Shown here piece by piece: positions 13,378 through 25,100 of a stretch of DNA of 64,000 nt. A program made the translations under genes and the position numbers. The notes beneath the pieces were generated by a model that was not told where the DNA came from, made no database searches, and worked only from the letters and a program-made list of their open reading frames with translations. Origin of the DNA: Ceratodon purpureus (Eukaryota; Streptophyta; Bryopsida; Pseudoditrichales; Ditrichaceae); the NCBI GenBank assembly GCA_014871385.1, contig CM026426.1, positions 75,972,866 through 76,036,865 of the forward strand, given 5' to 3'. The number at the start of each line of letters is the position of its first letter. Within the stretch, counting starts at the first letter, position 1.

Positions 13378-13904
13378 ATGGCACCAAAGAAGAGGAGACC
13401 GAGGAAGGCTTCCAGGCATATGAAGCGCCATGGGTCGAGACTGGCCACTGCAACGAGAGAGCGACGGAGACAAGCACTAAAGAACTGGTTCTCAGGTAAA
13501 ACGATAGCACATCATCGTTAACTTTTACTTGGCATATCTTTTCAACACCATTGCATGATGCTGCATCGTTTGGCACACATCTCTCGTTCTAATTATCTAG
13601 TTTAGTAATAGTTCTCATTGAGAGTGAGCTTAAATCTTGTGCAGACTGCAGCTGCGCCTGGCACTCAGAGCTCAGCCGTATGATATCCATGTCGTCGCGA
13701 GTTCAAGGCATACAAACTGCTGAAAGTATGAGTCTCGAATCTACCGGCGCCGACATTTATCCGGAGTTTCGCTTGTAGGAATTGTCTGTCAACAAGGCAG
13801 CTGCTGAAGCAGTGAACGAGGAAGGCGGAAGTTCAGGTACAGCATCTAAGAACTTCGAAATGATTTCTAAGTTCTGGGCAGACATAGTGAGGGATAGTGA
13901 GTAA
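13378..13904 (+). pseudogene. Small basic two-exon protein, interrupted by TAG
   Basis: Exon 1 is 13378-13495 and exon 2 is 13645-13904, joined by a GTAAAA donor and a TTGTGCAG acceptor; the splice makes a GAC codon and keeps one frame. The N-terminus is strongly basic (MAPKKRRPRKASRHMKRHG, then TRERRRQALKNWF), which fits a nuclear localisation signal or nucleic-acid binding. Exon 2 continues with CSCAWHSELSRM and GADIYPEFRL, then an in-frame TAG at 13776-13778, after which the same frame stays open (ELSVNKAAAEAVNEEGGSS and on) to TAA at 13902-13904. Without the TAG the product would be 125 aa; a CAG codon would fit there. It converges on the methyltransferase gene. Function unknown. Confidence 0.4.
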
Positions 13905-14147
13905 CTTGACCACTGCTACGGTGAGCACTGAAGGAATACCTTGGACATCCAGTAGTACCATATGCATTTGAGAATAGTAAGGCTGGTATGTTATTACAAT
14001 AGCACAAAGATACATAAATGGTGATTCCATAGGAAATCCCTCAGTGTTGATCCTAAGACTATACTAAATACATGCTGGCTATGATCACAGCTAGTGAATT
14101 GGACATGCGATGTTTAAATTAGCTAGCCATGCCAAACGAACTCTCAC

Positions 14148-14703
14148 TCAACGCAGGATGCGCGTTAGTGTTGGAGTACGTCCCGTCGAGGTCTTGTAAG
14201 TGCTGTTAAAGTGACATGATCCGATTATCCTCCCTCCCAATGTCAGCGCTAGGTTCAACAGAGTCGTCAGATAGGAACATATAAATGCCATTGCGTCCTC
14301 CTCAAGTGCAAAAACATGGCGGCCATTGAGCTCACATGCCTGCACCGATGAACCTGTATAGAACAATATATTGTTAGAGTTCTTCCCAGCTAAAAGGAAC
14401 ATTAAGTATTACATCAATGACATCATTTCGCTTACCTACTGCCCTTGTCAAGTCGAGAACGGCACTACCCTTTCCGATGCAGATTTCTATCATGGATTCC
14501 ATGAACGTAGGGGCCTTTTGTTTTGAACTACGGTATAATAATGTCTCCTTACAGCGCAGCAAATTGTCGTCAGTTACAACATTCTCGAGAACGTTGGACG
14601 ATTCAGCACTCCAGTCCATGACCTTACTAGCGAATTCGTAAAATCGAAATTTGGTCTGGCTCATACATTTCCTTCTAAGAACCTTAGCTTTAAAAAGTCG
14701 CTT
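14148..14703 (-). CDS. AdoMet motif I exons of copy 1
   Basis: Exons 14703-14436 and 14353-14148 are separated by an 82-bp intron that splits one glycine codon (G|GT). The joined sequence reads GKGSAVLDLTRAVGSSVQAC, then ELNGRHVFALEEDAMAF, matching the C-terminal AdoMet site of beta-class DNA methylases (VLDPFxGSGTT...GR...E.D). The protein ends TPTLTRILR. Confidence 0.65.
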
Positions 14704-14812
14704 CTGTGGACACAAGTCAGAGTAGGCCTCTTAGTCATGTTCAAAGTGCATCACTCACGTTTCGGTGGACGATTAAAGAAGGGGTGGAGCAAATGAAGGG
14801 AAAAAATATTAC

Positions 14813-15147
14813 CCAAGTAGGAAAAACGGTCTGTGATTTACAACGTAGAATGTCCTCAAACACTCCCAATCATTAATCCAACTCCCCGACATGAGCAAAG
14901 GGTGCTCCTCAGCGGGAAGAAAGAAAAGAATTACACCGGAATCCGCCAAAACAGCTTCTGCAATGTGAAATATTGCCGGGAACGTTGTCTTCTTAAGCAT
15001 ATTCCAAACCGGCACCTTCGATTCATGCGGCAATGCCCCATTATCGTATCCAGGAACCTTGCTATTGTCAGGAGTGTCACAAATTATCAGGTCCACGCAA
15101 TTCCTACTTGCAACATTGTCATGCTGCCGAAGCCTCCCACCGTTAAT
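14813..15147 (-). CDS. Methyltransferase motif IV exon of copy 1
   Basis: It begins after CTTGTGACAG with INGGRLRQHDNVASRN, then VDLIICDTPDNSKVPGYDNG and AEAVLADSGVILFFLPAEE. This is the pattern of an amino-group DNA methyltransferase catalytic loop strand (vDlIvtDPPY) followed by the strand that precedes motif V. The catalytic DPPY/SPPY is replaced by DTPD at 15078-15067, so the aromatic residue is absent. It ends at CTTGG|GTAATA; the phase into the next exon does not fit well. Confidence 0.55.
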
Positions 15148-16074
15148 CTGTCACAAGAACACAACTTTTAAGGATCTACACCGAATTCATTACCTGGCGC
15201 CGGCGCCATGACCAAGTACAAAAGCGGGATACCATATATAAATACACGATATGGTAGTTCGTTATCTCCCCTAGAAGCACCGAACATTGACAGGTAAGAG
15301 CTGATGCCAAAACAAGGATATACTACATATGACCAGGTGGCGCCGGCGCCAAGAGTACAAAATACATGGAAGAATTCGGCCAAAATTAAGTGCATTGATC
15401 AAAGGACCAGACAAAGTCGACAATCGCATAGTCTCTCAGTTCTTTGAGTTACTAAAAATGAACATTAAGCAAGGAACATCTAATACAAACTGTTAAAAAT
15501 ACGTGCTTAAGCATCCCCATGTTCATGGTACCGGGACTCGGTCCATTCCACCGCACTGGACTACCTCTCACTGGACTCCACAGGCAAAAACAAAGCATAA
15601 CATATATAGATGATAAACATGAAATCAGAGGAGTGTTGAACCAAGATCGAGAGTTTGAAAAAGAAGCTGCATGTCCAAGATTGATGTGGCGTGGGCGTCG
15701 TATGCCGAGTAGAAGAATTCTTGGGATCTAATCAACAATCCCCAATAGGAAGGCAGAAGTACAACCGCATACCATCTAATATTAACGCACTCAAATTGCA
15801 AATGACATAACTAGGTCTCAAAACTGAATAACTAAGATGCGAATTGACGCTCGGAAGTTCAAGAAAAATTATGAGCATCAGTGCAGCTCATTCTAACACC
15901 AAGGTGAAGCATGCCGAGGCAATGCCAAAGACTAGTAAATCCCCTACCAATGCAGCGAGATGACGCCGGCGCCACTCAACAGTTCAGATGACAATCGATT
16001 CGATACGCAGCGCAAGGACTCTCTGAACAGAAAAATATCAAGTCAATCATAAAGAACTTCGGACATATGAATAC
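15148..16074 (-). other. Long intron of copy 1 holding three palindromes
   Basis: Between a CAG|GTATTC donor and a GTGACAG acceptor (927 bp). It contains TGGCGCCGGCGCCA at about 15195 and 15340, and a variant, TGACGCCGGCGCCA, at about 15960. No alternative coding frame is convincing. Confidence 0.5.
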
Positions 16075-17310
16075 CTGCTTGATGGCGGCCAGAAAAGTCC
16101 CAAAAACAAAACGATCGATGCCTTCAAGCAAACTCTCGAAAGCAATGTTAATAGTCCGTTCCACTGGGGCATCCACGCCTTCTATAGGCAGAGCCGAGAA
16201 TTTCAGATGATGCGATTCATCTGTTCCCGCCTTGGATATCTTCCTTAGCGACCTGGATGACATTTTTTTTGGGATGGAGGCAGAGGACGAAGGCTTTGAC
16301 GCGTTACTATCCCTCAATGTGTCCTCAGGTCCCTTAATTGGCCTCGGGCGCAGATCATGGAATAGTTGAGTGGGTGGTTGCTTGTTGCCTTTAGTAGCAC
16401 TCACAAGGGTTGTATCCTGGTCTTCCTCGGAACCGAGTCTCATCGAATTCACATCCCGGACTACGTCCGCAACAATAGCATCTGATTGGTCACCTGGCGG
16501 TTGCTGAGGAAGATGCGCCAGTCCAGCTTTGGCAGCAATAAGGACCTGCAGCTCAGTAAACAGCATTGGTCCGTAATGAGTGTCGAGCACATTGTTAGTA
16601 ATAATCTCACACTTGTTTATTGGAACGTAAACTCTTTCCAACGAACCGGATATGGCAGAAAGTAGTGTAGAGGATAGTCTATAAGAAGTACCATCTACCG
16701 TTTCAGCTCCTCCATTCCAATCACCTTCCAAATTATCCGTTCCGATCTGCTCCACGATTCGATCAAGGGTTGAATCAAGAGCCAAAGCCTTCTCGGAGAG
16801 CGGGGCAGATTTTACGGCTTCAATCTCCCGTTCGACTCGTTCAAATATCTCCCTGTCACTTGAATCAAGGAAGTACCGTTCTTGCCCACCACTCTCTATG
16901 TACCAACTGAGGTACTTTAGATGAGGCGGACTTTATTCGAAAACATCGAACACGCTCGGCTTTGTCAAAATCCAGTTTAGAAAAATAGGAAACTTGCTAA
17001 TGTTGCCATCTTCTTTAGGAATAAGAATGTGTGCCTCAATAATCAAGCGGACAAATCTCATAACAAACCGACGAACTGCCATCTCTCCTTTTGCAAATGT
17101 CGTTTGGTCCTTCCAGCATTTATCCCTCACGGGTCCACTTTCACCAGCAAAGATTTCCGGAAAATACTTCTCAAACCCAAACGACATCACGTGATCAAAG
17201 TACTCGTCGAACAAAGGCTTCACCACCTCAGGCCGCAAAATTCCGATCCCCTTCTCACCTTTTGATTTCCCAGATAATTCAATCACCAACTCAAAGGCCC
17301 TCGTACCCAT
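16075..17310 (-). CDS. Large exon of copy 1 with in-frame TAA
   Basis: It is 412 codons long from a TTCATCAG acceptor to a CAG|GTATTC donor, phase 0 throughout. The first part includes GTRAFELVIELSGKSKGEKG; after the TAA at 16933-16935 the same frame continues SPPHLKYLSWYIESGGQERY. Copy 2 has a related block (LIECCWYIECPKSFVTAEE) in the equivalent exon. The C-terminal half is rich in Ser, Lys and acidic residues, like a linker. A CAA codon would fit at the stop. Confidence 0.6.
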
Positions 17311-17492
17311 CTGATGAAAATAATACGAAACTATCAATTAATGTCGGAACTCGCAAGAACAAAATTCTCTGGCAAATGAAGTCAAATTACAAAACGAAAT
17401 GAATGTGCACTTCAAGCGATGGAAGTAGCAATGACTGCAGGAGAAGAACTGCAAATCAGTCCACGAGATGTAAGGCTTTAACCCATACTTAC

Positions 17493-17897
17493 ATGCTCCC
17501 ACCACGCACGGCGGTTTAGCCATTTCTGAAATGCAGCTCTAGTAAAATCAAGGTCGGGAAAGTGATACTTTAGCTTCAATTCGCTAGAGCTATTCCACAA
17601 TTTTAGAATCCTTTTAATGTCCACCCCTTGCACACCTACAAGTATGCCAAGATTGTCCACTGTCATCGCCCCGGCCTTTTTCGAATTTGCGCGTGTGTGG
17701 ATATCGAGTTCCTCAATAAGGTGGGGTTGGTACTTCGGGTTGCAGAGTCTAAATATCTTCTTCATGTAGTCGGTCTTCTCTTTTCTACAGGACTGAGCCG
17801 CGTCATATTTTGCCTCCTCAATCATTGCCGCGGATGGAATTGGGAATTCGTCCTTCAGCGCCTTGACTGCTTCACGCTCTGCGAGTATGATATCGCG
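17493..17897 (-). CDS. Central exon of copy 1 (135 codons)
   Basis: It starts after TTATCAG and ends at CAT|GTAAGT, phase 0 at both ends. Sequence includes RDIILAEREAVKALKDEF and a C-terminal FTRAAFQKWLNRRAWWEH. Copy 2 has a matching end, DTKAAFWAN, before its own GTAAGT donor in the same phase. The role is unknown; the segment is probably helical and lies between the ParB-like and methylase parts. Confidence 0.6.
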
Positions 17898-18456
17898 CTG
17901 ATAACATAGTTATAACATTGTTAGTCCTTGAAAAAATCACAAAATTCCAAAAGTCGATTCTAGCACAAACATGATATCTATGTTGAGCAATCTGATCCGA
18001 CCATCAATCACTAAATCGCACTTATGTTAATGAATGTGAACCTTAGCTCCTTTGGTATAAAAACCACAAAAGCTATAATTTGACAAGATATCGGACATAG
18101 ATCCACTGGAGCAGAATATGAAAAGTTGAGGAGGCCGAAACCAATAAAGTAGTAGGGACAATTAACGGATGCGAAACGCTGATAAAGTGGAGAATCTGCT
18201 ACCCCTTGTTATCGAAGGCCACTGACACCCACATTAAGCCCTAAGCAGCACCACATAAATGAGCACGAACGTTCTCCCCGACCACGATTAGCTGTTGTCG
18301 TTGCGAAACGGAAATCAAAGTTTCCTCTCTAAAGTGACTCAGCCAACACAACTTCGAATAATATGACAATAATCACCCTACTGCACAAGTCTTACTCTCT
18401 CATACCAAAAGCGCTTGATAGGACAATGGTTAGAATCAGTGGTAAAAATTACGGAC

Positions 18457-18860
18457 CTTGAAGTACACTGCGCAAACTGCATCGCACGTCATGTTATACC
18501 ACCGTCCCTTGTAGACCTCTTTAATACATTCGATCTCATCGGGAGTGAAGTAGGGACTGTATTCTGAGGGGTCGCGATTAGCAATCTGAATGACCTCGAA
18601 TATAGTATGTGCGAGTTGCTTCTTCACAGTTGTGTTTGCCGTTCCATTGTATACACAAGCATCACCGTCGCATCAACAAACGAGGTCAGTTCACTAGACT
18701 ATAAGAATTCTAAAAACATGAACCCCAACCTACTAACCAGTACAATATGCAACAACACTACTGGGCAGGGGAGTCTTATAAACATGGAAACATTAAAATC
18801 CTCATCAATGCCATGGTGACGAGCAAAGTACTCAGAGATGCAAAAAGTTTTGACATCTTT
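18457..18860 (-). CDS. Two helical segments after the ParB-like exon
   Basis: A segment around 18860-18760 reads DVKTFCISEYFARHHGIDED, resembling the helical region that follows ParB-type motifs. A second, about 18660-18457, reads DGDACVYNGTANTTVKKQLA and continues HTIFEVIQIANRDPSEY to a CTTCAAG|GTCCGT donor in phase 0. The splice between the two was not resolved. The second segment's end phase matches the exon starting at 17897. Confidence 0.4.
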
Positions 18861-18904
18861 GGGACGAACCAAATGAAGTAAATGCTAAAGACCGAAGGAC
18901 TTAC

Positions 18905-19370
18905 TCATTTATATCACGCATGAAATTTGAAATCCAGCCTCTGTCGGACTCGGAATCATTCAAAACAAAACACAAGACTTTAATTGGTTCTTCGTTGTGA
19001 TCCTTGATGTGTCGCATCCAAGCCAATGCACGGTGGTTGCCATCCCAAACGTGAACATAACGGCCAATCATAGCTTCATAGAGAACCTTGCTCTCAGGGT
19101 CGCTCACGCACAAAGATTTAAGGTCGAGGTCGAATTTGTCTGACATTGCCGACCATCGCTGTAGATCCTCGAAACCTTCGCAAGGAAACAACCCGGGTCC
19201 CCCAGAATTGGTAACCCAGAAATTAGTCCCCCAATTGCCTATGTCGAATCCATCATACACAGTCTGGACATCGGCCGGTAGGGCTTGGCGAACCCAGGAT
19301 GTAGGCTTAGTCGACAAAGGAGGATGTTCAGCTTCAAAGGTACGAACTTGCGGCTCTCCAAGTGTTTTTG
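18905..19370 (-). CDS. ParB/Srx-like DGNHR exon of copy 1
   Basis: This frame is open from about 19370 to a GA|GTAAGT donor at 18905-18904. It holds TSWVRQALPADVQTVYDGFD, then GRYVHVWDGNHRALAWMRHI, then IKVLCFVLNDSESDRGW. DGNHR followed by ALA is the signature turn of ParB-like and sulfiredoxin-like folds, which in bacteria and phages bind or process DNA and are sometimes fused to DNA methylases. Assignment rests on this motif and its surroundings, not on a profile search. Confidence 0.55.
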
Positions 19371-19379
19371 AATATTAAC

Positions 19380-19526
19380 CTGGCTAAATAGACTTTGTTG
19401 GAACTGCTCAAAAGAGGACACTGACGGATTAGGGTCCACCTCCCTTTCAATGGCCCTCTCAAAATCATCTACGGGCTCATAGTCGTCACCATAGTCGTTT
19501 TCGGCAATACAGGAAGAAATAATGTT
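19380..19526 (-). CDS. Acidic exon of ParB-like/methyltransferase copy 1
   Basis: Exactly 49 codons between a TCTGCAG acceptor and a CAG|GTTAAT donor, phase 0 at both ends. It encodes an acidic stretch (AENDYGDDYEPVDDFERAIE) and ends EQFQQSLFSQ. The following ParB-like segment is in another frame only a few bases away, so either the intron between them has been almost deleted or a one-base frameshift has occurred. Confidence 0.5.
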
Positions 19527-21041
19527 CTGCAGATGCAGGCAAAACCATGATCTTCACCGTTAATCCCTATACACAATGGAAGCCTTGTTTAATTCAATGG
19601 TGGCTCAGAACAAATTATTACAAATGTAATGACTGTCAATGCATACACCCACAGTCAGACCGCACGGCTAAGGGCGAATGATAACCCAAAGTCGAATCAG
19701 ACCAAACAAACTAAAGTATAAACAGGCAATGATATTTGGAAGAGAAACAGAAGCGTATGGCGCACGCATCATTTTAGCCATGTCCGGACTCTCTAAAATT
19801 ACAACACCAGTGAAATCATCGAGGCCCGCAGTTATTCTAATTAGGCTAAACCTTTACATTCAAATGGCGCCGGCTCCGTTTGTATCAATCCAAGTACAAA
19901 CATACGTAATCAATCTTCATAGAGGTTCAGTAAAATGCTATTTGACGAATGAAGATTGCGTCAGCTTCAAATGCATATTCCAAGAGACAAATTCACGACA
20001 GTTACTAAGTAATGGTATCAAATCACATGCAGGAATTGCGACAAAGCAAGCATGTGCCAAGCGATAAAATTTTCCCCCGCCAAATGGCGCCTGCTCCATC
20101 TGTTCCAGTGGTGTCCCTTTCAACTCGCCATTATCAACTAGGACAAGCGTTGAGAAACGATTATTATTGCAGACATGCATGCAGCTACGAAGAGTTCATC
20201 AGCCCAAGAATGAACCATCTCCCTAAACACCTGGGCATGTGGCCTTTTGGTGCTAGACATCTCACCACATGTCCATCACTACGAGCATTGATAATTTAAA
20301 TCGCGCCTAGGTCCTACTGTAACACATATAATCAGTGTCAAATTAAGAATAGAATAGGACACGACATTAGACCGTAAGAAAATTCAGAGTACAAACCAAG
20401 CTCAGACACATTGAGAGGGAATCAAGTACAATATCATCTTCTACAGCGACTAACACCTTCATTGCAAATTTCACGGCTATGGCAGGCGTCGTAACAAAAT
20501 CAAGAGAATGCAAACATGCCACGCAGATAAGTCAATCACATACCCAATCGAATCGGCAAAATCGTCACATGTCACATGTCAAACAAAATCGAGACGATAG
20601 AAATGCCAGTCCCCGGGAATCCATGATGATTCGAAAATCACAGTGAAAAACCTACTGCAATTAAACTAGACCCTACGAACCCATCAAGAACCACTCTCGA
20701 ACACAAGAACTTCGTAACTATAAGGATCTTGCTATATCAGATGAGACCCCAAATTACAATCATCGAGATACAATGTGAATATCACCGACATTCACAAAGG
20801 GTATGGCGCGAGCGCCATAACACACACCTTGTCGAACTCGAATCGAAACATCAAAGCAAGCACAATAGACATGGGAAACGTACCAAAGTGACCGCCAGCT
20901 CAATGAAGGCAAAAAACAAGAAGCAATAGAGACCATCACGACAGATGCAAAGGGTGTGGCGCCAGCGCCATACCAACACCACCTTCACTGCAAGCACATA
21001 TATGCATCACGGATCATATGAGACGATTGCGAAAGGCTTAC
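19527..21041 (-). other. Intron 1 of copy 1 holding four palindromes
   Basis: A 1515-bp interval between a GTAAGC donor and a CTGCAG acceptor, both phase 0. It carries members of the GGCGC-NN-GCGCC family at about 19865 and 20085 (both degenerate in the right arm), 20804 (GA centre) and 20957 (CA centre). The first two also share an AAATGGCGCC context that reads MAPAP in plus-strand shadow frames; I do not regard these as genes. Confidence 0.5.
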
Positions 21042-21209
21042 CGAGGTAACTGTTGGCTCCGGGGACGCTTTCCGATTCTTCTTGCCACTGCCGCTTTGAG
21101 TGCTTTGAGTGCCCGCGCGTTGCTTCAGCTTGCCAAGGCTCAACAGGGACCCCTTTGTAGCTGCCATCGTTGCCGCTGACCCGTTAAGGATGTTATCGAA
21201 CAAAGACAT
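21042..21209 (-). CDS. Exon 1 of ParB-like/methyltransferase copy 1
   Basis: The ATG at 21209 starts MSLFDNILNGSAATMAATKG and a Ser/Lys/Gln-rich tail with GSGKKNRK, a possible nuclear localisation signal. It ends in phase 0 at a GTAAGC donor. The next supported exon also starts in phase 0. A TATA-like AATAAATAT lies about 170 bp upstream on the minus strand, near 21370-21380. That this is the first exon is inferred from frame and distance only. Confidence 0.5.
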
Positions 21210-22121
21210 ACTTGCGAGGGTAGACACAAAGTGATGTGATTGATGAAGAAGATATGAAGGTATGAGTATTTCAGATCTAAACCTAATCGAGGAGCAAGAG
21301 GACTGCGACACGAAGGTGGAGCACAGTGAGAGTAGGGTACAAAGCGGATGTGAGGATAAGGTCAACATGAGTGCCATATTTATTCTCGCGGGATTGGTAA
21401 TTTTTAAAAAACCTAGATTACCCCAAAGAGTTCCGTTATCTCTTCATCTCGCAAGGAAAACTCGACCCAACGGCTTTCTGCATCAAATGCTCTTAAGTTC
21501 GGCGGTTGTTGTGGATGTCCGCGGGACCACGATGTTCTCTAACAATCTAAAGAATGAGATATTGACGGCAATGGAATGAATTGTATAAACAAATGACCGT
21601 TACTTACGCGAGACAGAAGTAATGCCAAGAAAATTTATAGAATTCGAGTCGTTGGAATTAGTTCACCAAACATCTGCGAACTAAGTATATAGCATAAGGA
21701 TTACCAAGGAGACCTGTCGTCACCATCACTGTCAAAACCAGGATATTACATGGGCTGCTATAAGACTAAAGATTCAGCATTGTAAGTCGACTGTAGCCTT
21801 CTAATCATGGCAGTTCCAAGTGAACTGATAATTCGCCGCTCTGGCTGGATCCAGCACCTTAGGTACTCTTCATTAGATCGAGAGATTGAGATTCCGGAGT
21901 TGGAGATGGCCATGGCGTTTAAGCTAGCGGAGGGTAGCATTCGCATGAAGCGCATAGATTCGATGGGGGCGATTTGTGGGATCCACTAGCCAGAGCCAAG
22001 GGATGGACAGTCTGTGTTCAATTTGCCAGTTACGCATGGTGGCTCCTTCATTCTCTTTGGAGATGAGCAAAGTCACCCGCGTCCAACTGACCCCACGCGT
22101 CCTGCTAGGACTCCTACTCCC
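21210..22121. other. Region between methyltransferase copy 1 and the MULE transposase
   Basis: A divergent intergenic region. Two plus-strand open frames (21262-21579 and 21807-21989) have no recognised motif; the first is antisense to the presumed 5' region of the minus gene. The frame of the MULE protein is open from 21990, so some of 21990-22121 may be coding if an upstream exon exists. Confidence 0.4.
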
Positions 22122-25100
22122 ATGGCTCAGCTAGAAGCTACATCCTTGGAGTCCCAAAATTCCGAAAGCGAGTCCTCGGGTGGCAGCCTGGAATTCCACG
22201 GAGCTTTCACAATGTATCGGAATGACAAAGCATGGCATCAAGGAAGTCTCTCCATGGACGATTTCCCGGTGGAATGCATTGGTGACATGGCTACTGATTC
22301 TACGCGATCTGATCACATCATTGGTACCCCGCATCCTGAGTGTGCGTCTCCAATTATTGGGCTTGAATGTACATCTCCTACATTTGAAGAGACTGACGAA
22401 CGCATTAACGTCCCGATGGAGCATGGACAGCATCTCGGTATTTCCTATACAAGAGAGCAAGCAACGATGTCCCACTCTAATGCTTCGTCGCTGATGGCTG
22501 CAACGGCGGCGAACGAGGAGTCGCCTATTCCGGGAGAATTATCGATCATTCCGCTATTGCTGGACCTGAACGCCCGCGGTTGTACAGGTGAATTTGCTAC
22601 CATCCCTTTTGAGGATTTTGCAAAAACAAACTGCAAGTATTTACCGAAGGATTACGATGGCAATCATATATTTGAAGTTCCACCTATATTTGAAGATGAT
22701 ACAATCTCGACCGATATATCTTTCGACGGCCATCCATGGGTTAAATCCAACAGTTACAAGTCGAAGCGCTTGGATGATGCCGGAGTTCAAGTTTGCAAAT
22801 CATTCTGCGCCGGCGCATTTTGCTGCAGGAATCCGGATTGCAGCCACATTGAACTCCACGGATCAGCCAATACGCTTTACTGGGAGGGCAGATGTCAGAC
22901 GAGGCCAAAAGCCGGAGATATTCCATTGGACGGAGATTGGAGGTGCTCGTTCTGTCGATGGACACCATCCTGTGTAAGTCAGTGTTCAAGTATTCTTTGG
23001 GTTGTTAACCACAAATCACACCGATATACACGTGCTATAGTCCATTCGGGAGTGCACAGCCATCCATCCCCTCCAGGGAGAAGCCGGGTCGCATATGCCA
23101 AAATGACAGACACAATTCACCGATTCCTTGATGACCAGCCATGGCTCATGAATGCGCCGGGGTTGGTGGGGTTTCGATGTGCACATCGGAATTTTTTGGA
23201 TTTGATTATGCAGACCAAATCAGTCCAAGAACAAGAGTTACTAACAGAGGGGCAACTTATGGACCTCCTAGAGAATGCTCCACCATATCACGACAAAGGC
23301 CGAGAGAAGTACGCGGTTACGAAGTTCAGGTCCGACCAGGAGCGTTGTATCTTCGCACTGAAGAGATTTTCTCGGTACAGTTATATTCAAGATAGTCATT
23401 TTCCAGGCCAGTCTCACAAGGGCGTAAAGTTTGTGTTCAAAATGTCGACGGTGGGCATCGGGAGCGGAGTCGCTCTTGTCAATCGCTTGACAAGTGGTGA
23501 CCTAAAAGATAGCTTTGTCATGTTTGATCATATTAAAAGAGTCCATCAGTGGACAACTATGGCTGCTCACGTATATGACCATAATGTAGGTCGGCTACTT
23601 ACAATAGCAGTTTGCGAGATGAAGCTGGAGAACACTGAAAACCAGGTCAAGTTCTGGGAGCTCCTTAACGAAACCGTAATTACTAGTGGGCAAGCGAAGC
23701 CAAAGTTTTAAGGGATTTATGGCTGATGCCGCACCGGCAAACTACAACGCAGTGAAGATAGTTTATGATACCGCAGATGGGCTCGGCAGTGAGCTTCACG
23801 GTGAAGAAGTAGCCTAAAACCCTAACGACCCGATCCTGCGTACTTGTTACTTCCACTTTGTCCAGAGCATCCGGGATCATTCTAACAAGTGGGTATTAGA
23901 AAGGTACCGAACCCATCATACCGAGATGTGCAAGCGGTGGGCTAGAGCTCCGACCAACGAGGAATTTCTTGAGATTGGGGAAGAGCTTCAAACGTGGTGG
24001 ACGGATTCTGGTGCAGTACACAAAGACAACATTCGCCATATGCATGGGTGGATGACATGGTGGATGGCAAGACGCACACTTTTCGCATACCACCATCTGA
24101 ACGAGCTTGACCTTGACCTAGAAAGCCAGGCACTTGTCCCCAACACAAACTTGTGCGAGCCAGTTCACAATTCAATGTGGGCCACATCCGCAAGCGGACT
24201 CAAGGTTAAAATGGATTTGTACACTGTTTGTGCAGAGGATATGACTCGGTCCCTTCTACAGCAGCAATTTTGTCTAGTAGCATCGAAGGGTGAAGTTCGC
24301 GGATTAGGTCCATCCAAGGCCGAGTTGATGCTCAGGATTGCAGCAAGATCTCACAAACCAGAGCGGGTCGTAGCGGCAGTTAAGTCCGCTGTCGAAGGTA
24401 CCCCATTCCACTCAAGGGGAATGGGACTAGAGGGGGAAATGGACAGAACGCAAAATGTTAGATTCACTTCGAAGGCTGGGAAGCAGAGAGTGGCCCGCTC
24501 TCACAGACCCGACAAGGAGAGTCGCACAATTCGGAAACCGCTAAGATATCAGCCACCATCCAATCCTAACCTGGTGTCTCCAGGACATAGGCGGGGTCGT
24601 CGAATCGGGACGAAGGGAGTAGGACAGCCGACCCCAGTTGAACAAGAACTGACCTTCTCGACCACCGTCCCCAGTCATTCCCAGCCGGCGAATGCCGAAC
24701 CGGCGACTCTACCACCATCGACAACCACACAGGCGCCGCGAGATTTTGCTCCAAGAACCAGCCGTCCAGACACCGCGCATCGAATGGCGCCGGCGCCATG
24801 ATCCCATCATGACGACTTCAATTCTATGCCTCTCTCACCATTGGTTCGTCCAGCGGCCCCATTGTCCACAACTCAGTTCAATCAACACACCTCGATGCCC
24901 GCGATCCCAAGATCAGTGACGTTTTTGACGTCAACTCAGAACACACCTAACCTGTCTCATCATCGGAGATTTGCAACTTCAGAGCGGACCTTTGCGCCAT
25001 TGCCCTTTCCTCAGTACCAGCCCGACCCAATCTACAGTTAGGGTCTGACATCTACCCCACCCTCGGTGGAGCCATTTTCCTCACGGATTGCGGGCATTTC

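Larger units (their letters stand above)
14148..21209 (-). pseudogene. ParB-like / DNA methyltransferase fusion gene, copy 1
   Basis: A multi-exon minus-strand gene. From the N-terminus: a basic Ser/Lys-rich leader (21209-21042), an acidic exon (19526-19380), a ParB/sulfiredoxin-like exon with WDGNHRALAW (codons near 19044), helical exons (to 18457, and 17897-17493), a large exon (17310-16075), an exon with VDLIICDTPD (15147-14813) and two exons that join motif I, GSAVLDLTRAVGSS, to GRHVFALEEDAMAF. Catalytic motif IV before the AdoMet motif I is the order of permuted, beta-class N4-cytosine or N6-adenine DNA methyltransferases. Motif IV reads DTPD, not DPPY, and motif I lacks the usual F and first G, so activity is doubtful. 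Lesions: a frame change near 19375 and TAA at 16933-16935. Several junctions have exactly matching phase. The specific substrate is unknown. Confidence 0.65.

Noticed and set aside
19678..20299. Two plus-strand frames containing MAPAP
   Set aside because: They lie in intron 1 of the minus-strand methyltransferase gene; the shared MAPAP comes from the palindrome family and not from protein homology.
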